A stretch of DNA of 64,000 nt from JAPKYZ01 sp033763835 (GTDB lineage Bacteria; Acidobacteriota; Terriglobia; Bryobacterales; Bryobacteraceae): contig JANRJS010000017.1 of assembly GCA_033763835.1 (NCBI GenBank), forward strand, positions 62,001 through 126,000. The letters are read 5' to 3'. Both the position numbers and the translations under genes were made by a program. Below, piece by piece: positions 1 to 8,465 of this stretch. Each line of letters begins with the position of its first letter. Position 1 is the stretch's first letter. Below the pieces are notes generated by a model. The model was not told the DNA's origin, ran no database searches, and saw nothing but the letters and a program-made list of their open reading frames with translations.

Positions 1-40
1 CGTAGAACACCATCCGCGAACGCCATCCGCGCGCCGCGCC

Positions 41-46
41 TATACT
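41..46 (+). promoter_or_regulatory. -10 box of modB
   Basis: The hexamer TATACT lies 10 bases before the modB ATG. At normal spacing transcription would begin about 4 bases before the start codon, so the mRNA would be nearly leaderless. The 40 bases before it show no gene and no clear -35. Confidence 0.45.
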
Positions 47-56
47 GAAGTCTTCC

Positions 57-722
57 ATGCCCATCGATTGGTCGCCGCTGTGGCTTAGCCTGCGCGTCGC
101 CGCCATTTCCACGGCAATCTCGACCGGGCTTGGCCTGTGGCTGGCGTGGGTTCTCGCACGGAACGATTTTCGCGGGCGCGAGGCTCTCGACGCGGCGATC
201 ACGCTGCCGTTGGTCCTGCCGCCGACCGTCCTCGGCTACTACTTGTTGGTGCTGCTGGGCCGCGAGTCCGCGCTGGGGCGCGTCTATGAATGGGCGTTCG
301 GCGAGCCGCTGGTATTCACGTGGCAGGCGGCGGTGGTGGCGGCGATTTTCCATTCCCTGCCGCTATTGGTGAAGTGGTCGCGCGCCGCGCTCGAATCGGT
401 GGATCATACCTATGAACGCGCGGCCCGGTCGCTAGGCGCTTCCGAGTGGCGGACGTTTTGGCGCGTCTCGCTGCCGCTCGCGAGCCGCTCGATTTTCGCC
501 GCTTCGGCTCTCGCGTTCGCGCGCGCTTTGGGCGATTTTGGGGTGACCATCATGATCGCGGGCAACATCCCCGGACGTACGCAAACCGTCTCCGTCGCCA
601 TCTACGACGCCGTGGAATCGGGGAACGGCGCCGTGGCGCGCACGCTGGTGATCGTCGTATCGCTGACCGCGATCGCGATCTTGACGCTCGCTAATCGCGT
701 CTCGCGGCGGGCGGCCGCGTAG
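57..722 (+). CDS. modB: molybdate ABC transporter permease ModB
   Basis: This is the inner-membrane permease of a molybdate importer, 221 residues, the usual ModB length. About five hydrophobic segments are visible (roughly residues 10-33, 46-68, 85-105, 143-165 and 195-213). The cytoplasmic coupling loop that docks on the ATPase is at about 121-141 (AARSLGASEWRTFWRVSLP). It begins at the first base run after a -10-like TATACT and ends 8 bases before modC, so the two form an operon. No binding-protein gene (modA) is visible; it would have to lie upstream of the window. The sulfate/tungstate permeases are close relatives, so the substrate is inferred from family and from the FmdE neighbour. 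Confidence 0.9.
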   Translation: MPIDWSPLWLSLRVAAISTAISTGLGLWLAWVLARNDFRGREALDAAITLPLVLPPTVLGYYLLVLLGRESALGRVYEWAFGEPLVFTWQAAVVAAIFHSLPLLVKWSRAALESVDHTYERAARSLGASEWRTFWRVSLPLASRSIFAASALAFARALGDFGVTIMIAGNIPGRTQTVSVAIYDAVESGNGAVARTLVIVVSLTAIAILTLANRVSRRAAA

Positions 723-730
723 CGGGGGTC

Positions 731-1789
731 ATGCTCGAAGCGAAGATCCGCAAGCGTCTGAATTCCTTTACGCTCGATGTCGAGTTTCGGGCGGCGGCGG
801 GCGTTACCGTGCTCTTCGGCGCGAGCGGCGCGGGCAAGACGATGACGCTCGATTCGATCGCCGGGTTCGTGCATCCCGACGAAGGGCGCATCCTGCTCGA
901 CGGGGCGATTTTATTCGACGCGGGCGCAAAAGTCGATCTGGCACCGCAAGAACGGAATTGCGGATACGTGTTTCAGAACTACGCGCTCTTTCCGCATATG
1001 ACGCTCCGCGAGAACTTGCTGTTCGCGGTCGAAAAATTGGCGCGGCTGGAACGCCACTGCCGCGTCAACGAGGCCATCGAGAAGTTCAAGCTCGGCGAAG
1101 CGGCATCGCGGAAACCCGGCCGGCTTTCGGGGGGCGAACGGCAACGGGCGTCGATCGCCCGGGCGCTGCTGGCTTCGCCGAAACTGCTGCTGCTCGACGA
1201 ACCGTCCCGCGGGCTTGACGCTCCTCTGCGCGCCGATTTGTACGAAGCGCTGCGCCAAGTGCGGCGCGATTTTTCCACGCCCATCCTGCTGGTGACGCAC
1301 GATCTCGACGAATGCTTCGCTTTGGGCGGCGAGATGCTGATCCTGCGCGAGGGGCGCATCGTGCAAACGGGCGCGCCCGCGAGCGTAGTGGCTAAGCCGG
1401 CGACGCTCGAAGTGGCGCGATTGTTAGGGCTCTACAACCTGCTGCCCGCCGAGATCGTGACACTCGACCCGCAGAACGATGCGAGCGTACTCCGCGTACT
1501 CGACCGCGAGATCGCCGGCCGCTACTATCCGGGGCGTTTAAAGGGCGACCGGGTTTGGGTGTCGATACCCTACTCGGCCGTGCGCGCTCGGCCTCTCAAC
1601 GGCAAGCCCGCGGCGAACGAAATCGCAGTGACGCTCGAATCGAGCGGTCCCACTTCGGCGGGCGTACGCTTGGAGTTTGAGGGCGGCGTGATCGCGGAGT
1701 CGGCTCCGCAGGAGGGCGGCCGCGAGTGGGCGCCTCGGGAATGGGCGATCGAATTCCCCGCCGCCGCCTTGCATGTGCTTTCGAAATGA
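731..1789 (+). CDS. modC: molybdate ABC transporter ATP-binding protein ModC
   Basis: This is the ATPase partner of ModB, 352 residues. Walker A GASGAGKT is at 30-37, the Q-loop FQNYALFPHM at 81-90, the signature LSGGE at 132-136, Walker B LLLLDEP at 152-158 and the switch histidine at 190. The region after about 270 is a beta-rich tail of the size of the MOP/TOBE domain that binds oxyanion in ModC proteins. It starts with ATG 8 bases after modB and its stop overlaps the next start by 4 bases (ATGA), so translation is likely coupled. A general sulfate-type ABC ATPase is the alternative. Confidence 0.88.
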   Translation: MLEAKIRKRLNSFTLDVEFRAAAGVTVLFGASGAGKTMTLDSIAGFVHPDEGRILLDGAILFDAGAKVDLAPQERNCGYVFQNYALFPHMTLRENLLFAVEKLARLERHCRVNEAIEKFKLGEAASRKPGRLSGGERQRASIARALLASPKLLLLDEPSRGLDAPLRADLYEALRQVRRDFSTPILLVTHDLDECFALGGEMLILREGRIVQTGAPASVVAKPATLEVARLLGLYNLLPAEIVTLDPQNDASVLRVLDREIAGRYYPGRLKGDRVWVSIPYSAVRARPLNGKPAANEIAVTLESSGPTSAGVRLEFEGGVIAESAPQEGGREWAPREWAIEFPAAALHVLSK

Positions 1790-2343
1790 CGACCTTCGAG
1801 GAGTACGAGGCGCTGGCCGTCTCGCGCGGGGCGTGCCGTTGCGCGGGCCATGTCCTTGGTTTGCGTATGGCGATGCACGGTTTGCGGCTGCTTGGGATCG
1901 ACGATCCGCATGGACGCGACCGCAAGCGCCTAGTCACCTACGTCGAAATCGATCGTTGCGCCTCGGACGCCATCTCGCTGGTTACCGGCTGCCAACTCGG
2001 CAAACGCGCGCTGAAGTTTCGGGACTTCGGCAAGATGGCGGCGACATTCTGCGATCTCGAATTGGGCCGCGCCGTTCGCGTCTATGCGAAGGAGTCGTCG
2101 CGATCGCTCGCGCCCGATAAGGCGGGACAAGCGGAGGCGTACCGCACCGCGCCGGACGACGTCTTGTTCTCGCACTCGTGGGTGCATGTCGAGATTCCCG
2201 AGACGGACTTACCGGGCAAGCGCTTCGGGCGCGTCGTCTGCGCGCAGTGCGGCGAGCACATCAATTTCAAGCGCGAAGTGGAACGCGATGGCGCGATCCT
2301 CTGCCGCGCTTGCGCCGGTGAAAGCTACTACCGGCCCCTATGA
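1786..2343 (+). CDS. FmdE-like zinc protein
   Basis: This 185-residue protein resembles FmdE, the small protein found in molybdenum formylmethanofuran dehydrogenase operons and, more widely, in bacteria beside molybdate or molybdopterin genes. The N-terminal part has the family's Cys/His-Gly stretch (CRCAGHVLGLRMAMHG, from about residue 17). The C-terminus is a treble-clef-like zinc finger with Cys152, Cys155, Cys173 and Cys176. Longer readings start inside modC; the ATG at 1786 gives the 4-base overlap expected in this operon. Its biochemical role in bacteria is not known to me; a link with molybdenum or cofactor handling is inferred from the neighbours. Confidence 0.75.
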   Translation: MTTFEEYEALAVSRGACRCAGHVLGLRMAMHGLRLLGIDDPHGRDRKRLVTYVEIDRCASDAISLVTGCQLGKRALKFRDFGKMAATFCDLELGRAVRVYAKESSRSLAPDKAGQAEAYRTAPDDVLFSHSWVHVEIPETDLPGKRFGRVVCAQCGEHINFKREVERDGAILCRACAGESYYRPL

Positions 2344-2846
2344 TCGTCCACGCGATCGTCGATTTGTTCCACGAAGTGCGGGCGGATGTGGTGCACGTTC
2401 GGAACAAAGAGATCGAGGCTCGTGAGTTGTGGGCGATCGCGCGGGCATACGCCGCGCAAGGCCATCGGGTGATCGTGAACACTCGTTGCGACGTCGCGCT
2501 GGCGGCGGGCGCGTCGGGATTGCATTTGCCCGCGGGTTCCATCGCCCCCTCGCGCTGGCGAGCGATCGTTCCGCAAGGATTCTCGATCGGCGTCTCCTGC
2601 CACACACGAGAGGAACTGGAACTCGCGCAGGCCGAAGGCGCGGACTACGCGTATCTGTCGCCCGTCTTCGCGCCGCTCTCGAAACCGGATTCGCGGCCGC
2701 CGCTCGGCTGGGACGGATTCTCGCGCACGATCGAAGGGCTGACCATCCCCGTACTCGCGCTCGGCGGGATGACACTCGATCACCGGGACGCGGCGGCCCG
2801 CGCGGGCGCGGCGGGCATCGCGGGAATTACACTGGGAGCGAGGTAA
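2340..2846 (+). CDS. thiamine phosphate synthase/TenI-like protein
   Basis: This 168-residue TIM-barrel-type protein has the ThiE/TenI landmarks: IVNTRCDVALAAGASGLHLP at about 43-62, GVSCHTREEL at about 82-91, the phosphate loop YLSPVFAPLSKP at about 100-111 and VLALGGMT near 138. ThiE couples the thiazole and pyrimidine phosphates to make thiamine phosphate, while TenI proteins are often short paralogues with a different activity. This copy is about 40 residues shorter than usual ThiE and lacks the typical first strand-helix, so TenI-like or reduced ThiE is the safer name. It overlaps the FmdE-like gene by 4 bases. Confidence 0.7.
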   Translation: MIVHAIVDLFHEVRADVVHVRNKEIEARELWAIARAYAAQGHRVIVNTRCDVALAAGASGLHLPAGSIAPSRWRAIVPQGFSIGVSCHTREELELAQAEGADYAYLSPVFAPLSKPDSRPPLGWDGFSRTIEGLTIPVLALGGMTLDHRDAAARAGAAGIAGITLGAR

Positions 2847-2848
2847 GC

Positions 2849-3403
2849 ATGGCGACGGCGACAAAGCTACTCACGATCGAAGAGTTCGCGGAAATCCCCA
2901 ACCCGCCGGGGGGCGTGTATGAGCTGTTTCATGGAGAACTGAATTTTGTGCCCTATCCAAAGGTCGAACACAAGGACACCCTGTACAACCTTCGCGAACT
3001 TTTGAGTGCGATCGCCGGACGCGGTTGGACGGTCCGGGAAGAGTATCCGTACTGTCCGCTCGGCGACCATGAGCAATGGGCGGCCGACGTAGCCGCGGTT
3101 TCGCTTGCTCGCCATTCGCAAATCGTCAATTGGCTGCAAGGCGCGCCGGAGTTGGTCGTCGAAGTCCTCTCGCCTTCCAACTCCGCTGGCGAGATGATCG
3201 AAAAGGCCGCCATCGCGCTCGCGAACGGCGCGATCCAGTTCTGGGAAGTCAACACCGACAAGCCGCGCGTGCGAGTGACGCATCGTGACGGACGCTCGGT
3301 TCTATATTCGCCCGGCCAAACGATTCCGCTCGACGAAGTCTTCGGACACGGTCAGTTGACCGTCGATGCGATCTTCGCTTCGGACACGGCGCCGGCCGAG
3401 TGA
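2849..3403 (+). CDS. Uma2 family (DUF820) nuclease-like protein
   Basis: This 184-residue protein fits the Uma2/DUF820 family, which has a PD-(D/E)XK nuclease fold and unknown targets. The key stretch is ELVVEVLSPSNSAGEMIEKA followed by a glycine turn and FWEVNT, which carries the family's E...D/E-x-K core; YELFHGEL near the N-terminus is also typical. The start ATG has a purine-rich GGGAGCGAGG just upstream and follows the previous stop by 2 bases. Its last 52 bases overlap the 3' end of carB on the other strand, an unusually long convergent overlap. Such genes are frequent as single copies in cyanobacteria and other mobile-rich genomes. Confidence 0.75.
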   Translation: MATATKLLTIEEFAEIPNPPGGVYELFHGELNFVPYPKVEHKDTLYNLRELLSAIAGRGWTVREEYPYCPLGDHEQWAADVAAVSLARHSQIVNWLQGAPELVVEVLSPSNSAGEMIEKAAIALANGAIQFWEVNTDKPRVRVTHRDGRSVLYSPGQTIPLDEVFGHGQLTVDAIFASDTAPAE

Positions 3404-6400
3404 ATCTCCTGTAGACTCCATACCCGCACCGGATCGCGCCGCCGCGAACCGATCGCTTCCACCGCCGCGCGCGCCCCGCTGATGGTTGTGATGCAAGGCA
3501 CGCGAGCCTGAATCGCGTTGCGCCGAATCGCCTTCTCGTCGCTGAACGAGGTTGCGCCCGCCGTCGTGTAGATCACCAGTTGCAGTTCCGCCGCCTTCAT
3601 CAGATCGACGGCGTTCGGGCGGCCTTCGTTCACCTTGAATACCGTTCGTACCGGCAATCCGGCGGCTTTCAATACCGACGCCGTGCCGCGCGACGCGGCG
3701 AGCTTAAAACCCATCTCCACGAACCGTTTGGCGAGCGCCACCGCCTCTTCCTTGTGACGGTCGTTGACCGAAAAGAACACCGTGCCCTGGTCAGGCAGCG
3801 GCGTGCCCGCGCTCAACTGCGCTTTGGCGAACGCCTCGCCGAAGCTTTCGCCGACGCCCATCACCTCGCCCGTCGAGCGCATTTCCGGCCCCAGCGCCGG
3901 ATCGACGCCCGGAAACTTGCTGAACGGGAACACCGGCGACTTGACGAAGAACTTGGTTACCGGAAGCACGCCGCTCACTCGACCGCCGGTCAGTTCTTTC
4001 AATTCTTCGAGCGTCTTGCCGAGCATCAACCCCACCGCGATCTTGGGTAGCGGAATGCCGGTCGCTTTCGACACGTAAGGCACCGTGCGCGAGCCGCGCG
4101 GATTCACTTCGAGCACAAACACCGTCCCGTCCTTGATCGCATACTGCACGTTCATCAGCCCGATGACGTTCAGCGCGCGGGCCAGCTTCACCGTGTACTC
4201 TTCGATCTTCGCGAGCGCGCCCGCTTCCAACGAAATCGGGGGCAGCACGCACGACGAGTCGCCCGAGTGCACACCCGCTTCCTCGATGTGCTCCATGATG
4301 CCCGCGATCAGAACGTCGCGCGTGTCGGAGAGCGCGTCCACGTCCACTTCCGTGGCGTCTTCGAGGAAGCGGTCGATCAGTACCGGACGGTCCTGCGAGA
4401 ACAGCGTCGCCTCCTGCATGTAGCGCCGCACGGTGTCCTCGTCGTACGCGATCGTCATCGCGCGCCCGCCCAGCACGTAGCTTGGCCGCACCAACACCGG
4501 GAAGCCCAGCTTCCGCGCCACCGCGCAAGCTTCCTCGACGCTGGTCGCCGTGCCGTTCGGCGGCGACGGGATTTGCAAATCGTCGAGCAGCTTGCCGAAC
4601 AACTTGCGATCTTCGGCGAGATCGATGTTCTCCGGCGCGGTGCCGATGATCGGCACTCCCGCGCGCTTTAGCGGCAACGCCAGATTCAGCGGAGTCTGCC
4701 CGCCGAACTGCACGATCGCCCCGTCCGGCTTCTCGGTGTCGTAAATGTTCAACACCTCTTCGAGAGTGAGCGGCTCGAAGTATAGACGGTCGCTGGTGTC
4801 ATAATCCGTCGAAACCGTTTCGGGATTGCAGTTCACCATGATCGACTCGACGCCGAACCCCTCGAGCGCGTAGGCCGCGTGGCAGCAGCAGTAATCGAAC
4901 TCGATCCCCTGCCCGATCCGGTTCGGGCCGCTACCCAGGATCATGACTTTCTTGCGATCGGACGGTTCCGCCTCACACTCGCTCTCGTAGCTCGAATAAA
5001 GATACGGCGTGAAGCTTTCGAATTCGGCGGCGCACGTATCGACGCGATTGAACACCGCCGCCACGCCCAGGCTCTTGCGCAGGGCGCGAACTTCGTCCGC
5101 CGTCTTTGTGTGCGCGCGCCCGATCGCCGCGTCCGAAAGTCCGTCTCGCTTGGCTTTCACCAGTCCCGCTTTGTCGAGAATCACCGTCGATTCCAGGTCC
5201 ACCGCTTCCTTCACCTGTGTCAGGAACCACGGATCGATCTGCGTCAACTCGCGCACTTGCTCGACCGTCCAGCCGATGCGGAACGCATGCCGGATGTAGG
5301 GCAAGCGATCGGGATTCGGCGTAATCAAGCGCGTCGGGATTAGCGTGTCGTCGAACGTTTCCGCCGCCGCGCTCTTGCCCGTTTCGAGCGACCGCAGCGC
5401 CTTGCCCAGCGCCTGTTTGAACGTCCGGCCCATCGCCATTACTTCGCCGACCGACTTCATCTGCGTGCCGAGCACCGGTTCCGCGCCGGGAAACTTCTCG
5501 AATTGCCAGCGCGGGATTTTCACCACTACGTAGTCGATGGTCGGCTCGAAGCATGCGGGCGTCTTGAGCGTGATGTCGTTCGGGATCTCGTCCAGCCGGT
5601 AGCCCACGGCGAGCTTCGCCGCGATCTTCGCGATCGGAAATCCCGTGGCCTTCGACGCCAGCGCCGACGACCGCGATACGCGGGGGTTCATCTCGACGAT
5701 CACCATGCGGCCGTCCACCGGATTGATCGCGAACTGCACGTTCGACCCCCCCGTCTCGACTCCGATTTCACGCAGGCAGGCGAGCGCCGCGTCGCGCATC
5801 ATCTGATACTCGCGGTCGGTCAACGTTTGCGCGGGCGCGATCGTGATCGAATCGCCCGTATGCACGCCCATTGGGTCGAAATTCTCGATCGAGCAAACGA
5901 TGATGGCGTTGCCCGCCGTATCGCGCATCACCTCGAGTTCGTACTCTTTCCACCCGAGTACGCTTTCCTCGATCAACACCTCGCCGACGGGCGAGAGGTC
6001 GATGCCGCGCTCCAAAATCTCGACCAGTTCTTCGTCGTTGTACGCGATGCCGCCGCCCGTGCCGCCCAGTGTGAAACTCGGACGCAAGATTAGCGGGAAG
6101 CCAATGCGCTTGGCGAACTCCTCGCCCGCCTCGACAGTCCGGCAAAGCTGCGATTGCGGCGTGGCGAGCCCGATGCCACGCATCGCGTCCTTGAAGAGCA
6201 GCCGATCTTCGGCTTTCTTAATCGCCTCGATTTTCGCGCCGATCAACTCGACGCCGTACTTTTCGAGCACGCCCTTTTCAGCAAGCGATACCGAGAGATT
6301 CAACCCCGTCTGCCCGCCGACCGTGGATAAAAGCGCGTCCGGGCGCTCACGCTTGATCACCTCTTCGGCGAACTCGACCGTGAGCGGCTCGACGTAGGTG

Positions 6401-6588
6401 TGGTGCGCGAGTTCCGGGTCCGTCATGATCGTCGCCGGATTCGAATTAATGAGAATCGTCTCGTAGCCGTCGGCGCGCAGCGCCTTACACGCCTGCGTTC
6501 CCGAATAATCGAACTCGCACGCCTGTCCGATTACGATCGGGCCGCTGCCCACGATCAGGATTCGCTTCAGATCGTTGCGGCGAGGCAT
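3352..6588 (-). CDS. carB: carbamoyl-phosphate synthase large chain
   Basis: This 1078-residue protein makes carbamoyl phosphate from bicarbonate, ammonia and two ATP, for arginine and pyrimidine synthesis. It begins with the canonical LKRILIVGSGPIVIGQACEF and has two homologous ATP-grasp halves; the second starts with KVMILGSGPNRIGQGIEFDY near residue 555. The allosteric MGS-like domain fills about the last 140 residues. The length matches the family. The ATG directly abuts the carA stop (TAAATG), so the two subunits are co-translated from one operon. The 3' end runs 52 bases into the Uma2 gene on the opposite strand. Confidence 0.97.
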   Translation of the reverse strand: MPRRNDLKRILIVGSGPIVIGQACEFDYSGTQACKALRADGYETILINSNPATIMTDPELAHHTYVEPLTVEFAEEVIKRERPDALLSTVGGQTGLNLSVSLAEKGVLEKYGVELIGAKIEAIKKAEDRLLFKDAMRGIGLATPQSQLCRTVEAGEEFAKRIGFPLILRPSFTLGGTGGGIAYNDEELVEILERGIDLSPVGEVLIEESVLGWKEYELEVMRDTAGNAIIVCSIENFDPMGVHTGDSITIAPAQTLTDREYQMMRDAALACLREIGVETGGSNVQFAINPVDGRMVIVEMNPRVSRSSALASKATGFPIAKIAAKLAVGYRLDEIPNDITLKTPACFEPTIDYVVVKIPRWQFEKFPGAEPVLGTQMKSVGEVMAMGRTFKQALGKALRSLETGKSAAAETFDDTLIPTRLITPNPDRLPYIRHAFRIGWTVEQVRELTQIDPWFLTQVKEAVDLESTVILDKAGLVKAKRDGLSDAAIGRAHTKTADEVRALRKSLGVAAVFNRVDTCAAEFESFTPYLYSSYESECEAEPSDRKKVMILGSGPNRIGQGIEFDYCCCHAAYALEGFGVESIMVNCNPETVSTDYDTSDRLYFEPLTLEEVLNIYDTEKPDGAIVQFGGQTPLNLALPLKRAGVPIIGTAPENIDLAEDRKLFGKLLDDLQIPSPPNGTATSVEEACAVARKLGFPVLVRPSYVLGGRAMTIAYDEDTVRRYMQEATLFSQDRPVLIDRFLEDATEVDVDALSDTRDVLIAGIMEHIEEAGVHSGDSSCVLPPISLEAGALAKIEEYTVKLARALNVIGLMNVQYAIKDGTVFVLEVNPRGSRTVPYVSKATGIPLPKIAVGLMLGKTLEELKELTGGRVSGVLPVTKFFVKSPVFPFSKFPGVDPALGPEMRSTGEVMGVGESFGEAFAKAQLSAGTPLPDQGTVFFSVNDRHKEEAVALAKRFVEMGFKLAASRGTASVLKAAGLPVRTVFKVNEGRPNAVDLMKAAELQLVIYTTAGATSFSDEKAIRRNAIQARVPCITTISGARAAVEAIGSRRRDPVRVWSLQEIHSAGAVSEAKIASTVN

Positions 6589-7722
6589 TTACTTGGCCTC
6601 CATCATGGCGACGAATTCGTCGAACAGGTAGTGCGAATCGTGCGGCCCCGGCGCGGCTTCGGGATGGTACTGCACGCTGAACACCGGATACCGGCGATGC
6701 GCGATCCCTTCGAGCGTCTGGTCGTTCAGGTTGACGTGGGTGAGGTCCACATCGCTCGCGTTCAACGTGTCGGGATCGACGGCGAACCCATGGTTCTGTG
6801 CTGTAATCTCGACTTTGTTCGTCCGCTTATTCAGCACCGGGTGATTGCCGCCGCGATGCCCGAACTTCAGCTTGTACGTCTTGCCGCCCAAGGCCAAACC
6901 GAGCACTTGATGCCCCAGGCAAATGCCAAACACCGGAGTCTTGCCGATCAGCTTTCGCACTTGTGCCGCTTGATAATCGAGCGGCTCGGGATCGCCCGGT
7001 CCATTCGAGAGAAACACGCCGTCGGGCTTCAGCGCCAGTACGTCTTCCGCGCTTGTCCCCGCCGGAACCACCGTGAGCGAGCAACCGCGATGCGCAAGTT
7101 GGCGAAGGATGTCGCGCTTCATTCCGAAGTCGTAAGCCGCGACGCGGAAGCGCTTCGGCGCGGGGTCGTCGAGCAGGTCACTCGGCGAGCAGCGAGGCAC
7201 GGGCTCGTCCCAGGTGTAGCGATCCTTCGCCGATACCCGGGTGGCCAGATCGAGCCCCGCCATCGATGGCGATTTCCGCGCCCGCGCCACGAGTTCGTCC
7301 GGGTCGCCGCCCCCCTTTTCAACAAGGGTCGATAAGCACCCGCGCATCACCCCGCGCATCCGCAATCGGCGCACCAAGGTCCGAGTGTCCATCGCCGATC
7401 CAATGGGAATCCCGGCGGCGGACAGGAACGCTCCGGCGTCTTGCTCGCTGCGCCAATTGGATACGAGCGGCGAAAGCTCGCGAGTGATCAGCCCCTCGAT
7501 CCAGGGCTTCGACTGCGAATCCTCGGGGTTGGTTCCATAGTTGCCGATTTGCGGGTTGGTCAGGACGACGATCTGCCCGGCGTAGGACGGATCGGTGAAT
7601 ATTTCCTGATAACCCGTTAAGGATGTGTTGAATACGACTTCACCGGTGCGGATGGAGGCCGCGCCGAAAGCCTGACCGGTAAACACACTACCGTCTTCGA
7701 GAGCGAGGATTGCGGGGTTCAA
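6589..7722 (-). CDS. carA: carbamoyl-phosphate synthase small chain
   Basis: This is the glutaminase subunit that supplies ammonia to CarB, 377 residues. The N-terminal domain begins NPAILALEDGSVFTGQAFG. The class I amidotransferase triad is complete: Cys268 in FGICLGHQ, His353 and Glu355 in VQYHPEA. No ATG lies near the family start; a TTG at 7722-7720 gives exactly the expected N-terminus, and the open frame further upstream, which crosses the divergent toxin-antitoxin genes, is spurious. A promoter can be drawn with its -10 only 7 bases before this TTG, so the mRNA may be leaderless. Confidence 0.95.
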   Translation of the reverse strand: MNPAILALEDGSVFTGQAFGAASIRTGEVVFNTSLTGYQEIFTDPSYAGQIVVLTNPQIGNYGTNPEDSQSKPWIEGLITRELSPLVSNWRSEQDAGAFLSAAGIPIGSAMDTRTLVRRLRMRGVMRGCLSTLVEKGGGDPDELVARARKSPSMAGLDLATRVSAKDRYTWDEPVPRCSPSDLLDDPAPKRFRVAAYDFGMKRDILRQLAHRGCSLTVVPAGTSAEDVLALKPDGVFLSNGPGDPEPLDYQAAQVRKLIGKTPVFGICLGHQVLGLALGGKTYKLKFGHRGGNHPVLNKRTNKVEITAQNHGFAVDPDTLNASDVDLTHVNLNDQTLEGIAHRRYPVFSVQYHPEAAPGPHDSHYLFDEFVAMMEAK

Positions 7723-7729
7723 ATTATGG

Positions 7730-7758
7730 ATTCTCGCACGCTTGGGCGGGTTGTGCAA
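7730..7758 (-). promoter_or_regulatory. carA promoter
   Basis: Read on the minus strand, TTGCAC (7758-7753) and GAGAAT (7735-7730) are separated by 17 bases and end 7 bases before the carA TTG. Each matches consensus at four of six positions. The -35 touches the edge of the antitoxin operator at 7759-7785, so the antitoxin could influence carA. Confidence 0.4.
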
Positions 7759-7785
7759 TGTGTTATTGTGGTGACAATGAACACA
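7759..7785 (+). promoter_or_regulatory. operator-like palindrome over antitoxin start
   Basis: TGTGTTATTGT (7759-7769) and ACAATGAACACA (7774-7785) form an inverted repeat with one extra base in the right arm and a 4-base centre. The right arm contains the antitoxin start codon. Ribbon-helix-helix antitoxins repress their own operons from such sites, so this is the likely autoregulatory operator. Confidence 0.55.
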
Positions 7786-8061
7786 ACGATTCGCGGACTC
7801 GACGAGAACGTTTATCGCTCTCTTAAGGCGCGCGCCGCGCTTGTTGGCCGCCCGATAGGAGAACTGGTGTCGGAAGCCCTGCGCAGCTACCTCGCTTGGC
7901 CCGTTCTCGCCGAGCGCACTAGGAGCATCGCCGATATCAAGCCGATCGATCTCGGCCCCGGTACCGAAAACATCAGCGAGCGGATCGACGAGATCGTTTA
8001 CGACGAAGACTGGGAACGTATCCAAGGCTACGCCGAACCGGCGGAGCGTTCGCAAAAGTGA
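7777..8061 (+). CDS. ribbon-helix-helix antitoxin (FitA/VapB-like)
   Basis: This is a 94-residue antitoxin for the PIN protein encoded just downstream. The first 50 residues have the ribbon-helix-helix pattern: strand MNTTIRGLDENVYRSLKARA, then VGRPIGELVSEALRSYL. The acidic C-terminal half would wrap the toxin. The ATG at 7777 is preferred over an earlier one at 7726 because it starts exactly at the strand of the DNA-binding fold and lies in the operator palindrome. The stop overlaps the toxin GTG by 4 bases. Confidence 0.8.
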   Translation: MNTTIRGLDENVYRSLKARAALVGRPIGELVSEALRSYLAWPVLAERTRSIADIKPIDLGPGTENISERIDEIVYDEDWERIQGYAEPAERSQK

Positions 8062-8465
8062 TCGTTATCGACTCGAGTGTCATTATCGCGGCCTATCTCG
8101 ACCGCGACGTTCATCATGCGAAAGGCCGGGCCATGCTGGAACACATCCGCGAAGGCCGGTGGGGCCGAGGTATCGTACCGGAGTACGTCTTCGTGGAAAC
8201 GATGAACGTCCTCAAACGAAAGGTCTCCTTCTTAGTCGCGATTGAGGCGGGCCACCACATTCAGCAGAGTATGGACGTCGACCTGGTGCCGAGCACGGAA
8301 GTGCTGAAACCGGTCTGGGAAGCCTTCCAACGCGACTTTTCGACCAACCTCAGCTTCGTCGACCACGCGATCGCCCAGGTCGCCCGCCAACGCGCCGGGG
8401 GCAAGATTCTCACCTTCGACCGCGCCTTTCGCGGATTGCCCGGCCTGACGATTTTTCCGGACTAA
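8058..8465 (+). CDS. PIN domain toxin (VapC/FitB-like)
   Basis: This 135-residue PIN-fold ribonuclease is the toxin of the pair. Conserved acidic residues are visible in VIDSSVIIAAYLD (near the N-terminus), FVETMN (about 45), FVDHAIAQVA (about 100) and LTFDRAF (about 119), the four positions that bind metal in PIN nucleases. It starts with GTG, overlapping the antitoxin stop (GTGA). The RNA target cannot be read from sequence. Its stop codon overlaps that of the convergent glycosidase gene by 4 bases (CTAA). Confidence 0.85.
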   Translation: MIVIDSSVIIAAYLDRDVHHAKGRAMLEHIREGRWGRGIVPEYVFVETMNVLKRKVSFLVAIEAGHHIQQSMDVDLVPSTEVLKPVWEAFQRDFSTNLSFVDHAIAQVARQRAGGKILTFDRAFRGLPGLTIFPD

